9,910 nt of DNA from JBCDCU01 sp039180865 (GCA_039180865.1 JBCDCZ010000170.1:1-9910), one strand, 5' to 3'. Positions 1-5,283 are shown, counted from the first letter of the stretch. Translations and numbers: made by a program. Notes: a model not told the origin generated them from the letters alone.

Positions 1-234
1 CCGTTCCGCGATTCCAATATGCTAGACCTTGCAAAACAGGTTGTTGCGATCTCCCGTGAGGGATTGTTCCGTCGCGGACGCCTTGGCGAGACCGGACTTG
101 ATGAGACCCATTATCTGGAACCGATCCAGGAAACGCTCGCAAGCGGCAAGACACCGGCGGAAAAGATGCTCGACCGGTATCATGGAAGTTGGGATAAAAA
201 CCTCTCGGAAATCTTCAAGGATTACGCGTTCTAG
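1..234 (+). CDS. gshA: Glutamate--cysteine ligase, C-terminal end (partial)
   Basis: Seen: the reading frame is open from the first base of the window and gives 77 residues ending in HGSWDKNLSEIFKDYAF before TAG at 232-234; the start lies outside. Known: this tail (LDLAKQVVAISREGL, then a DET motif, then EKML-x4-GSWDKN) resembles the C-terminus of the plant/alphaproteobacterial type of glutamate--cysteine ligase, the cytoplasmic ATP-dependent enzyme making gamma-glutamylcysteine, the first step of glutathione synthesis. The family is usually about 450 residues, so roughly 80% of the gene is missing here. The catalytic region is not visible, so the call rests on the tail alone. It converges on the AEC permease gene with only 4 bp between the stop codons. 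Alternative: a related gamma-glutamylcysteine synthetase such as EgtA, less likely. Confidence 0.82.
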   Translation, partial: PFRDSNMLDLAKQVVAISREGLFRRGRLGETGLDETHYLEPIQETLASGKTPAEKMLDRYHGSWDKNLSEIFKDYAF

Positions 235-238
235 AGGT

Positions 239-1174
239 CTATCCGGGATCGACACCCGCAAGATAGAGCGCAGCCGCGGTCGTCACGATTGCAAACAACG
301 TCGATAGAAGTATGGCTGTCGATGAGCGCCTCGGCATCACCCCATATTGTGCGGAGATCACGAAGACATTTCCGGCAATCGGGAGTGCCGCAATGACGGT
401 TCCGGCCGCGAGCGCAAAGACCGGTACATCAAGCACGTAGAGGGTGGCAAAGACAGCAGCCGGATGGACAAGAAGTTTCATGGCCGACATGGCACCAGCT
501 GCGCGCAGATCGCCTTCTATCCGCCGCCCCGCAAGTGAGATGCCAAGGGCGAAGAGAGCGGTTGGTCCTGCGGCACTTCCCAGGAAACTCGCAAAACGAT
601 CCATTGGACCCGATAGCCCGATCCCGCTCGCGGATAAAGAAAAACCGATCAGAATGGCGATCATGAACGGATTGAAGAACACGCCACGTGCAATACGGCC
701 TGCCATCTGACGTGCCGATCCGCCGCCCGATGCTTCCAGCAGACAAAAGGAGAGCGGTATCAGGACAAGCAGGTCGACAAAGATGGCACTGGCAGCAAGG
801 CGAAGACCATCATCTCCAAAACTTGCCGCAAGAAGGGGAAAACCGAGAAAGCCGACATTTCCGACCGAAGCCGCCTGACCAGTGAGCGCCATTTCGCGCA
901 GCGACCCGGAAAAAAAGATCCTGCTCACCGCCATTCCGAGCGCAAAGACTAGAAGCCCTGCGAGCGCCCAACCAACGAGGAAAGCAGGATTGATAAGGAC
1001 ATCGATCGGTTGGCGGGCAAGAGCGCCCGCGACAAGAGCAGGCATTGCGAAATTAAAGACGAAGATGTTAAGCGCGCCGATCGCTGACGCGTCCGCCATC
1101 CCAAGGCGCACGGCGAGGAAGCCAAGGCCGATGACTGCAAAGAACGGCAGCGTCAGGTTTAAGATGATGTCCAT
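239..1174 (-). CDS. AEC-family permease (auxin efflux carrier / malonate-malate type)
   Basis: A 311-residue, strongly hydrophobic protein with about ten predicted membrane segments in two groups of five (roughly residues 5-25, 33-52, 62-83, 101-119, 126-146, then 167-184, 200-216, 232-248, 252-272, 286-305). AEC-family hallmarks are visible: NVGFLGFPLL at about 106-115, GPTALFALG at 203-211, KLLVHP at 233-238 and ALPIAGNVFV at 263-272. The family sits in the inner membrane and exports or takes up organic anions; bacterial members are often annotated as malonate, malate or lactate permeases, but substrate cannot be read from sequence. The ATG at 1174 fits the usual family start (MDIILNLTLPFFAVIG), though no clear Shine-Dalgarno sequence precedes it. 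It lies 94 bp downstream of the NTF2-like gene on the same strand and may be cotranscribed with it. Confidence 0.88.
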   Translation of the reverse strand: MDIILNLTLPFFAVIGLGFLAVRLGMADASAIGALNIFVFNFAMPALVAGALARQPIDVLINPAFLVGWALAGLLVFALGMAVSRIFFSGSLREMALTGQAASVGNVGFLGFPLLAASFGDDGLRLAASAIFVDLLVLIPLSFCLLEASGGGSARQMAGRIARGVFFNPFMIAILIGFSLSASGIGLSGPMDRFASFLGSAAGPTALFALGISLAGRRIEGDLRAAGAMSAMKLLVHPAAVFATLYVLDVPVFALAAGTVIAALPIAGNVFVISAQYGVMPRRSSTAILLSTLFAIVTTAAALYLAGVDPG

Positions 1175-1200
1175 CGAGCGGGCGGGTAGTAAACGAGGTC

Positions 1201-1237
1201 CAGCCTGCGACTATATCCAAAAGGGCATCACAGGCTG
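1201..1237 (-). repeat. 7-bp inverted repeat between the NTF2-like and AEC genes
   Basis: CAGCCTG (1201-1207) and CAGGCTG (1231-1237) are perfect inverted arms 23 nt apart, in the 94-bp gap upstream of the permease start. On the minus strand the interval also contains TATAGT, which could be a -10 element, but no convincing -35 is placed for it. It might be a small operator or a weak stem in the intercistronic RNA; nothing here decides between these. Confidence 0.3.
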
Positions 1238-1268
1238 AAGAAATGGGTGACGTGTCCCGCACTGCGTA

Positions 1269-1649
1269 TCAGACTTCGTAGTAAAATTCTTCCAAAACGA
1301 TTTTTCCGTCAGCGACAGTATAGATGCCAAGCTCACGCATTGCAGAGCGTTCGCCGCTCTCACGATTGCTCGCGTCAACGTCGAAAATTACCCCGAAGCG
1401 GTCTTCACCGTGATAATAGGGTCCGTGGACGGAGAATTCATGCACCTCCATCGTCTTTTCCCACCAATCATGTTTCCCACGGATTTGATCGAGACCTTTG
1501 AACTCTCGTGGACCGCCGCCGGACATCTCCACCGCCTCAACGCTTGTGGCGTGATCCGCATAGAGTGTTTCGAGCGCTTCGCGGTCTTTGTCTTCTCGGC
1601 AGAATGCGACGAGCCGCATGCCGATGTCTTTTGTTTCCTGAATACCCAT
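1269..1649 (-). CDS. SnoaL-like / NTF2-fold small protein
   Basis: A 126-residue soluble protein. The opening helix pattern (MGIQETKDIGMRLVAFCRED), the early LETLYADHA segment, the central aromatic stretch around WW (62-63) and the closing DGKIVLEEFYYEV are typical of nuclear-transport-factor-2/SnoaL-like proteins, a cone-shaped fold used by many small enzymes and ligand-binding proteins. No specific catalytic role can be assigned. Two ATGs lie side by side (1652 and 1649). The minus strand reads GGAGGAGC-ATG-ATG, and the second ATG has the better Shine-Dalgarno spacing, so it is preferred. The frame continues upstream to 1832, but that extension runs through palindromic noncoding DNA and has no signal of its own. 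It is the upstream gene of a likely pair with the AEC permease; a shared pathway is possible but unproven. Confidence 0.75.
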   Translation of the reverse strand: MGIQETKDIGMRLVAFCREDKDREALETLYADHATSVEAVEMSGGGPREFKGLDQIRGKHDWWEKTMEVHEFSVHGPYYHGEDRFGVIFDVDASNRESGERSAMRELGIYTVADGKIVLEEFYYEV

Positions 1650-1755
1650 CATGCTCCTCCTATTGCTGACAGCAGGAACAAAACATAAACAAAATACCGT
1701 TAATAGGCGGGGAAATACGTATAATAACGCGCGTAGCAGCCCATGGAATGCCAAT
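1650..1755 (-). other. AT-rich leader/promoter region of the NTF2-like gene
   Basis: No gene is seen here. The stretch is richer in A and T than its surroundings (for example ACGTATAATAACG near 1717-1729 and AAACATAAACAAAATACC near 1680-1697) and precedes the minus-strand NTF2-like gene, so its promoter should lie here. I could not place a -35/-10 pair with good spacing. A small perfect palindrome, TGCTGACAGCA (1664-1674), lies just upstream of the Shine-Dalgarno sequence and might affect initiation. Confidence 0.3.
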
Positions 1756-1760
1756 AACCA

Positions 1761-1791
1761 AGCCGGCCGTGATCGGAAATCACGGCCGGCT
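1761..1791 (-). terminator. Perfect 13-bp GC-rich hairpin, probable terminator after the DUF1127 gene
   Basis: AGCCGGCCGTGAT (1761-1773) and ATCACGGCCGGCT (1779-1791) form a perfect 13-bp stem with a 5-nt loop. On the minus strand the stem is followed by TTGGTTATTGG, a modest T-rich tract; on the plus strand no T tract follows. It therefore best fits a Rho-independent terminator for minus-strand transcription leaving the DUF1127 gene, although the U tract is imperfect and a bidirectional barrier or repeat element is also possible. Confidence 0.55.
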
Positions 1792-1795
1792 ACAG

Positions 1796-1813
1796 TCGGC
1801 TGGGTGGGGCCGA
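1796..1813 (-). repeat. Short hairpin with C-rich loop on the minus strand
   Basis: TCGGC (1796-1800) and GCCGA (1809-1813) form a 5-bp stem around an 8-nt loop that reads CCCACCCA on the minus strand. It is the middle of three consecutive hairpins downstream of the DUF1127 gene. The stem is weak by itself; it is listed because of its place in the array. Confidence 0.35.
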
Positions 1814-1815
1814 AG

Positions 1816-1839
1816 CTCCGCCTTGCTGACAAGGCGGAG
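1816..1839 (-). repeat. Perfect 10-bp hairpin downstream of the DUF1127 gene
   Basis: CTCCGCCTTG (1816-1825) and CAAGGCGGAG (1830-1839) form a perfect 10-bp stem with a 4-nt loop. On the minus strand it is immediately preceded by the C-rich tract CCTCCCCTCCC (complement of 1841-1851). It has no T tract of its own, so it looks like a structural hairpin of a 3' UTR or small RNA rather than a terminator. Confidence 0.5.
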
Positions 1840-1880
1840 TGGGAGGGGAGGTATTGGTCAACCAGCCTTGGCCGTAACGA

Positions 1881-2345
1881 TCAGGTTCCAGCGCTTTCTT
1901 TGCCGATTGTCCGTTTCCCATTGCCGAAGGGCGCGGGAATGAGAGCAAGAAGCGCATCCTGGCGATGCAGGGCTGCAGCAGTGTTTTCGGCACGACGTTC
2001 TGCCCGGATCAATTTCAGCCGTTCGGTCGCAAGAAGCGGCGATTTCGTTGAAAGGACATATGTCAGGTCGCCACGGGTCAGAGCCATATCACGCAGAACC
2101 TCGTCGCTTGACGACAGGAGTGATTGCACGATCAGGCGATCCTGTCGGCGCGCATAGGCTGCCCTGATCTTTGCCGTCACCGTTCCGGCTAGGCTGGCGA
2201 GCGTGCCGGTAAAGCCGGCATGTTTTGCCATCGGCAGGAAGCGGCGGCGTTTCGAGACCTTGTTCTGACCCACCGGGCCGGCGAGGGGAACAATGTTCGT
2301 GCCGTTGGCGCAAAATAGATCGTCTTTGTTGCGAAATAGGGTCAT
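1881..2345 (-). CDS. DUF1127 (YjiS-like) domain protein, long form
   Basis: A 154-residue basic protein with a DUF1127 domain at about residues 55-98: AAYARRQDRLIVQSLLSSSDEVLRDMALTRGDL has the family pattern R-x4-L-x(n)-L-x-D-x-GLTRGD, with Met-Ala replacing the usual Ile-Gly before LTRGD. Most DUF1127 proteins are 45-80 residues; this one has about 54 residues before the domain and about 55 after it, including a charged helix-like segment (ATERLKLIRAERRAENTAAALHRQD, read as two pieces around 106-130). Known: DUF1127 proteins affect stress, motility and carbon/phosphate responses in rhizobia, and Rhodobacter CcaF1 binds RNA. The start is well supported: AAGGAG lies 7 nt before ATG at 2345. 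An internal Met at residue 39 is a less likely start. The gene is divergent from a LysR regulator and is probably its target. Confidence 0.82.
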   Translation of the reverse strand: MTLFRNKDDLFCANGTNIVPLAGPVGQNKVSKRRRFLPMAKHAGFTGTLASLAGTVTAKIRAAYARRQDRLIVQSLLSSSDEVLRDMALTRGDLTYVLSTKSPLLATERLKLIRAERRAENTAAALHRQDALLALIPAPFGNGKRTIGKESAGT

Positions 2346-2370
2346 GGTCAGTCTCCTTTCTATCTAATTT

Positions 2371-2464
2371 GTTCTCAAACCGAGTTGGGTGACGAGAACG
2401 CCACGGCCGTTCCGGTTGCAGCCGGACAGCTTGGGAGGGAAGCAGTGCTAGGACGTTTGAGAAC
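2371..2464 (-). ncRNA. Predicted structured 5' leader of the DUF1127 mRNA
   Basis: Perfect 10-bp inverted arms, GTTCTCAAAC (2371-2380) and GTTTGAGAAC (2455-2464), enclose 74 nt. In minus-strand RNA the enclosed part can form three hairpins: 2427-2432 with 2440-2445 around a CCCUCCC loop (one U-U mismatch); UCCGG/CCGGA at 2422-2426 with 2411-2415; and GUGGCG/CGUCAC at 2399-2404 with 2389-2394. The last stem needs a G-U pair that exists only in minus-strand RNA. The outer arm begins where transcription is predicted to start, and the other arm ends 12 nt before the Shine-Dalgarno sequence. This is hand-drawn, not an energy-minimised fold. The arms could instead be two DNA operator sites. Confidence 0.4.
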
Positions 2465-2470
2465 GATGAC

Positions 2471-2499
2471 CTTATCTCACGCGCCGTTTAATTCCACAA
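2471..2499 (-). promoter_or_regulatory. Candidate sigma-70-type promoter for the DUF1127 gene
   Basis: On the minus strand TTGTGG (complement of 2494-2499) and GATAAG (complement of 2471-2476) are separated by exactly 17 nt. Each hexamer is a partial match (three and four of six), as expected for an activator-dependent promoter. The predicted start is about 2464-2465, giving a leader of about 119 nt. Confidence 0.4.
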
Positions 2500-2540
2500 A
2501 CGAATGTTTTTGATTGCATCCATTCGATAAATTGATGAAT
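2491..2540. promoter_or_regulatory. Cluster of ATTC/GAAT half-sites, likely LysR operator
   Basis: ATTC-N11-GAAT at 2522-2540 is an LTTR-type T-N11-A dyad; ATTC-N7-GAAT lies at 2491-2505, and CGAATG (2501-2506) and CATTCG (2521-2526) are perfect inverted arms. Relative to the predicted DUF1127 start near 2464, the first dyad centres at about -67 and the second at about -34. That is the classical recognition-site plus activation-site geometry of LysR regulators. The upstream dyad also sits 40-58 bp before the LysR gene, where it could give autorepression. Confidence 0.5.
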
Positions 2541-2579
2541 GATGACGGCACTTGATTTCCTTTCTCAAGAGAGGCCGCC

Positions 2580-3539
2580 ATGGCAAATCCGCTTGATATT
2601 GACCAATTGCATACCTTTGTCGCGATCGCGGAGACGGGGTCATTCACCCGCGCCGCGGAAGCCGTTTTCAAGACCCAGTCGGCCGTCTCCATGCAGATGC
2701 GCAAGCTGGAAGAACGTCTTCAGAAACAACTCTTTGTCCGTGATGGGCGCCATTCCCGATTAAGCGATGACGGCGAACGGCTGCTCGTCTTTGCCCGGCG
2801 GATGGTCAGACTATCGGCGGAGACCTTGGCGGCTTTCGATGACAACCGGCTGGAAGGTGTAATCCGCTTCGGCATGCCCGATGATTTTGCCGATCGGTTC
2901 TTGCCTGAGGTCCTCGCGCGTTTCGCCCAGTCCAATCCACGGGTTGAGGTTGAGTTCGCCTGCGAGCCGACGCCGAATCTCGTTGAGATGTTTAAAAAGG
3001 GACGCCTTGACCTGGCGTTGATCACCCACGATGAGACCAAGGGGCCGGCCCGCGTCGTGCGCGAAGAGCCACTCTGTTGGGTGACATCGGCCCATCACGA
3101 CACGCACCGTCAGGATATTTTGTCGGTCGCATTCGGGCGGGAGACTTGCATCTGGCGCAGACAGGCGGAGGAGCGCCTTGAGGCGATGAACAAACCTTTC
3201 AGGGTCAAGTATTCCAGCTGGTCGGCAACGGTGATTGCCGCGACCGTTCTGTCGGGACTAGCTGTCTCGGTTTTGCCGGAATCGGCGCTTCGGCCCGGTA
3301 TGCGGGTGCTTGGTCCGGATGACGGGTTTCCTGAACTCGATCCATGTGAAATTGCGCTCATCTGGCTCGGCGGCGCCAATGCGGAAATTGTTTCCGCGCT
3401 GTCCGATCATATCGTCGAATCTCTTGGCAATCTCGGTTCACCGGAGATTTCTCTCATGCCCGCCGAAGTCGTGGCACAATCGCAGCGCTCGCGCGCCGCA
3501 CCGCGCCTGCGTCCAAATCGTATGCTTGCAGGGTGGTGA
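2580..3539 (+). CDS. LysR-family transcriptional regulator, LsrB/VtlR-like (LrhA subgroup)
   Basis: A 319-residue LTTR. Residues 5-64 are the N-terminal winged helix-turn-helix (LDIDQLHTFVAIAETGSFTRAAE, then VFKTQSAVSMQMRKLEERL); about 91-285 is the periplasmic-binding-protein-like effector domain, with SVLPESALRPGMRVL near 230-244 typical of the LrhA/LsrB type. The C-terminus carries an extra polar, Arg-rich tail (about 295-319). The effector domain has four cysteines (128, 166, 190, 256); LsrB of Sinorhizobium is reported to sense redox state through cysteines, so this may too. Known: VtlR/LsrB regulators activate small DUF1127 genes in Brucella and relatives, which matches the divergent DUF1127 neighbour. 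ATG at 2580 is preceded by GAGAGG. Orthology versus paralogy to LsrB cannot be settled here, so no symbol is given. It converges on the DMT transporter, 9 bp between stops. Confidence 0.85.
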   Translation: MANPLDIDQLHTFVAIAETGSFTRAAEAVFKTQSAVSMQMRKLEERLQKQLFVRDGRHSRLSDDGERLLVFARRMVRLSAETLAAFDDNRLEGVIRFGMPDDFADRFLPEVLARFAQSNPRVEVEFACEPTPNLVEMFKKGRLDLALITHDETKGPARVVREEPLCWVTSAHHDTHRQDILSVAFGRETCIWRRQAEERLEAMNKPFRVKYSSWSATVIAATVLSGLAVSVLPESALRPGMRVLGPDDGFPELDPCEIALIWLGGANAEIVSALSDHIVESLGNLGSPEISLMPAEVVAQSQRSRAAPRLRPNRMLAGW

Positions 3540-3548
3540 GCGGCGTTT

Positions 3549-4484
3549 TTATCGCCCGCCGCCGGAAAGAACAAAGTAGTTGCCGAGTACGACGAGCGGG
3601 ACACCAACCATTGACCACATATGCCATTGGTAACCTTCCAGGACCGTCGAGATCAGAAGGGCAAAGACCGGAAAGATCACCGTGGCGTATCCGGTGCGCG
3701 CAGCACCGATGCGTGAGATGAGCGTTGTGTAGACCGCCAGAGCCAGGACGGAAGAGGTCAATGTCAGCCAGATCAGCGAGCCGATATAGGGAAGACGCCA
3801 GTCGACAATGAAAGGCGAACCCCTCACGGTCGCGATTAGGGCCATAAAGAGTGCGCCATAAATCATACACCAGGCCACGGACGTGAAGATCGGAATTTCA
3901 TGTCCCTTTAAAGTCGACGACACCGTGTTGCCCAGCGCGAAAGAGAGCGTTCCAGATAAGCCGAGTAGAAGTGCAATCAGCGCGCCGTCGCCAAACGACA
4001 ATCGGCTGAGTTCCGGAGAAAAGACGCAAGCAATCCCGATGACACCAAGAAGAGCACCGAAGCCAACGCGCAGATCAGGCTTTAAGCCGAGAAGCAGCAT
4101 CCCGAGAGCCAGGTTCATGATCGAGGTTGTCGAGAAGATCACCGTAAGCAGACCTGACGGCACGTAGAAAGCGGCGTTGTAAAAGAGAAAAAAGTTGCTC
4201 GAGAACATCAGGATTCCGATGAGGGCAAGGCGTGGATGATGGCGTGGCGCGACCAAGAGCGGTCGTCCCGTCGCAGCAAGAAGGGCAAACATCACAAGAC
4301 CGGCGATGATAAAGCGCCAGACCAGTGACACTTCCGGATCGACAACGCCGATCTGAAGCTTCAGTGGATACCAGCTTGCACTCCATGCAAAGACGAGAAC
4401 CGCATAGAGCGCGATATCACCGCTCGACATCCTGAATTGGGATGGAGCGGGTGTTGCTGCCGGATTGTCTTTTGATAGCGCCAT
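3549..4484 (-). CDS. DMT-superfamily transporter with two EamA domains
   Basis: A 311-residue inner-membrane protein with ten predicted membrane segments (roughly 22-40, 53-71, 84-104, 108-132, 140-155, 167-187, 199-220, 232-254, 266-283, 289-306), i.e. two EamA repeats at about 25-155 and 167-305. Family features include FAWSASWYPLKLQIG in helix 1, VWRFIIAGLVM in helix 2, and PVFALLIST in helix 9 with a Glu shortly after (E283). These drug/metabolite transporters usually export amino acids, nucleosides or other small metabolites; the substrate cannot be told from sequence. ATG at 4484 has a weak GAAGAG Shine-Dalgarno. It lies 96 bp downstream of the Cys-motif protein on the same strand, but a strong palindrome in that gap suggests its own regulated promoter. 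Confidence 0.88.
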   Translation of the reverse strand: MALSKDNPAATPAPSQFRMSSGDIALYAVLVFAWSASWYPLKLQIGVVDPEVSLVWRFIIAGLVMFALLAATGRPLLVAPRHHPRLALIGILMFSSNFFLFYNAAFYVPSGLLTVIFSTTSIMNLALGMLLLGLKPDLRVGFGALLGVIGIACVFSPELSRLSFGDGALIALLLGLSGTLSFALGNTVSSTLKGHEIPIFTSVAWCMIYGALFMALIATVRGSPFIVDWRLPYIGSLIWLTLTSSVLALAVYTTLISRIGAARTGYATVIFPVFALLISTVLEGYQWHMWSMVGVPLVVLGNYFVLSGGGR

Positions 4485-4502
4485 GTCGGCTCTTCATCAT
4501 GT

Positions 4503-4526
4503 TTTTCGTTTTCTGTCGAACGAAAA
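4503..4526. promoter_or_regulatory. Inverted-repeat operator upstream of the DMT transporter
   Basis: TTTTCGTT (4503-4510) and AACGAAAA (4519-4526) are perfect 8-bp inverted arms around 8 nt, placed 19-42 bp before the transporter's ATG. The AT-rich arms make a terminator unlikely. The TTTTCG/CGAAAA character recalls operators of DeoR-family repressors such as GlpR, but no such regulator gene is in the window, so the binding protein is unknown. Confidence 0.5.
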
Positions 4527-4580
4527 CAAATGATCTCAGACATGACGGTGGTGAATGGGTGCCACCAGACGGGCGAGGCC

Positions 4581-5225
4581 TCAGATCGTTGCAGTTTCGT
4601 GCCAGAGAGGCTGATACCCTCTTGAGAGAGCTGCCAACGAGAGGGGCGGAGTGAGGACATCAACCTGATCGGGAAGCGTGTCAACAGAAAGGTTGGCTGG
4701 ACTATAACCGGAGAAGTCCCACGCGAGGACTTCGCTATCACGGAGCGCATAGTATTTGCCTTCCAGGGCAACCACAGTGCCGTCCGGCAATGCAGATCTC
4801 GGCCGCAAGTGAAGGCGCTTGCCCCGGTTCAAAAGACGTTCATTGTGTAAGGCGGTGTCGATATCAGCGGCGCGTGGTGGATCGCTGAGACCTTGGGTTG
4901 CGGCACACAGATCCCGGAAGGTAATGGCGGCTTTCCTTCGGCACTCGAAGCAGGGCCTGTGACCGGCAGCAAGAGCAGTCACTTCATCGAGGAAAAAGAG
5001 CTCAGTATAAGAATTTCCCATCACTTCGCGGTGACGGCCGCGAAAATCCGTCACGCAAATGATCCAGGCTTTGGTTGCCCAGCGCCTGTTCAGGAGTGAT
5101 TGTGTCTGAGGATCGTGGATGCGCCCGCGATTTCCCATCATGAGCCCACGAGAGGGGATTGCGTGGATCGACCCGTCAGCACTCACCCGGTTCTGCAGGC
5201 CATTTCGGATCATCGCAGCAGACAT
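4581..5225 (-). CDS. Uncharacterised protein with Ada-like AGHRPCFECRR motif
   Basis: Not recognised as a named gene. A 214-residue, soluble, Arg-rich protein. Visible blocks: MGNRGRIHD (30-38), RRWATKAWIICVTDFRGRHREVM (47-69, in two parts), YTELFFLDEVTALAAGHRPCFECRR (73-97) and a C-terminal segment with DGT-x-V-x-L-x-GKYYALR (148-162). The CxxC pair (C92, C95) inside AGHRPCFECRR resembles the metal-binding end of the Ada N-terminal domain (AGFRPCxRC), which suggests a zinc-binding or nucleic-acid-related protein, but only two such cysteines are present. I recall similar hypothetical proteins in rhizobia. ATG at 5225 is chosen because AAGGTG lies about 8 nt upstream; the frame extends to a TTG at 5261 without a Shine-Dalgarno. 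It is divergent from the dehydrogenase gene, sharing a 97-bp control region. Confidence 0.7.
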   Translation of the reverse strand: MSAAMIRNGLQNRVSADGSIHAIPSRGLMMGNRGRIHDPQTQSLLNRRWATKAWIICVTDFRGRHREVMGNSYTELFFLDEVTALAAGHRPCFECRRKAAITFRDLCAATQGLSDPPRAADIDTALHNERLLNRGKRLHLRPRSALPDGTVVALEGKYYALRDSEVLAWDFSGYSPANLSVDTLPDQVDVLTPPLSLAALSRGYQPLWHETATI

Positions 5226-5229
5226 GGCC

Positions 5230-5267
5230 GTCACCTTGGTGTTTTCATGCCGCGTTGGCAAGGTGAC
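5230..5267. promoter_or_regulatory. Perfect 9-bp inverted repeat in the 4581-5225 / lldD divergent region
   Basis: GTCACCTTG (5230-5238) and CAAGGTGAC (5259-5267) are perfect inverted arms 20 bp apart. The right arm starts at the last two bases of the predicted -35 of the dehydrogenase promoter; the left arm covers the Shine-Dalgarno of the divergent gene. It could be a repressor operator acting on both genes, or, in minus-strand RNA, a stem that hides that Shine-Dalgarno. Confidence 0.5.
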
Positions 5268-5283
5268 TGTTTGATCCTATAAA
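5255..5283 (+). promoter_or_regulatory. Strong sigma-70-type promoter for the 2-hydroxyacid dehydrogenase
   Basis: TTGGCA (5255-5260) and TATAAA (5278-5283) are separated by exactly 17 nt. Both are close to consensus. Transcription would start near 5290, giving a leader of about 33 nt before ATG at 5323. Confidence 0.65.

Noticed and set aside
882..1238. Plus-strand open frame opposite the AEC permease gene
   Set aside because: It is antisense to a clear ten-helix transporter, rich in Arg/Ser/Ala as expected from a shadow frame, and has no start signal.
1650..1832. N-terminal extension of the NTF2-like protein to 187 residues
   Set aside because: The extension runs through the palindromic terminator region, lacks a Shine-Dalgarno, and the protein from the internal ATG at 1649 already has the family's normal start and a strong GGAGGAG.
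3540..3562. GCGGCG...CGCCGC inverted arms with TTTTT in the loop between the first LysR gene and the transporter
   Set aside because: The T run lies inside the loop rather than after a stem, and most of the right arm lies in the transporter's Gly-rich 3' codons, so I do not call a terminator.
5226..5261. TTG start of the Cys-motif protein at 5261
   Set aside because: No ribosome binding site precedes it, while the ATG at 5225 has AAGGTG at good spacing.
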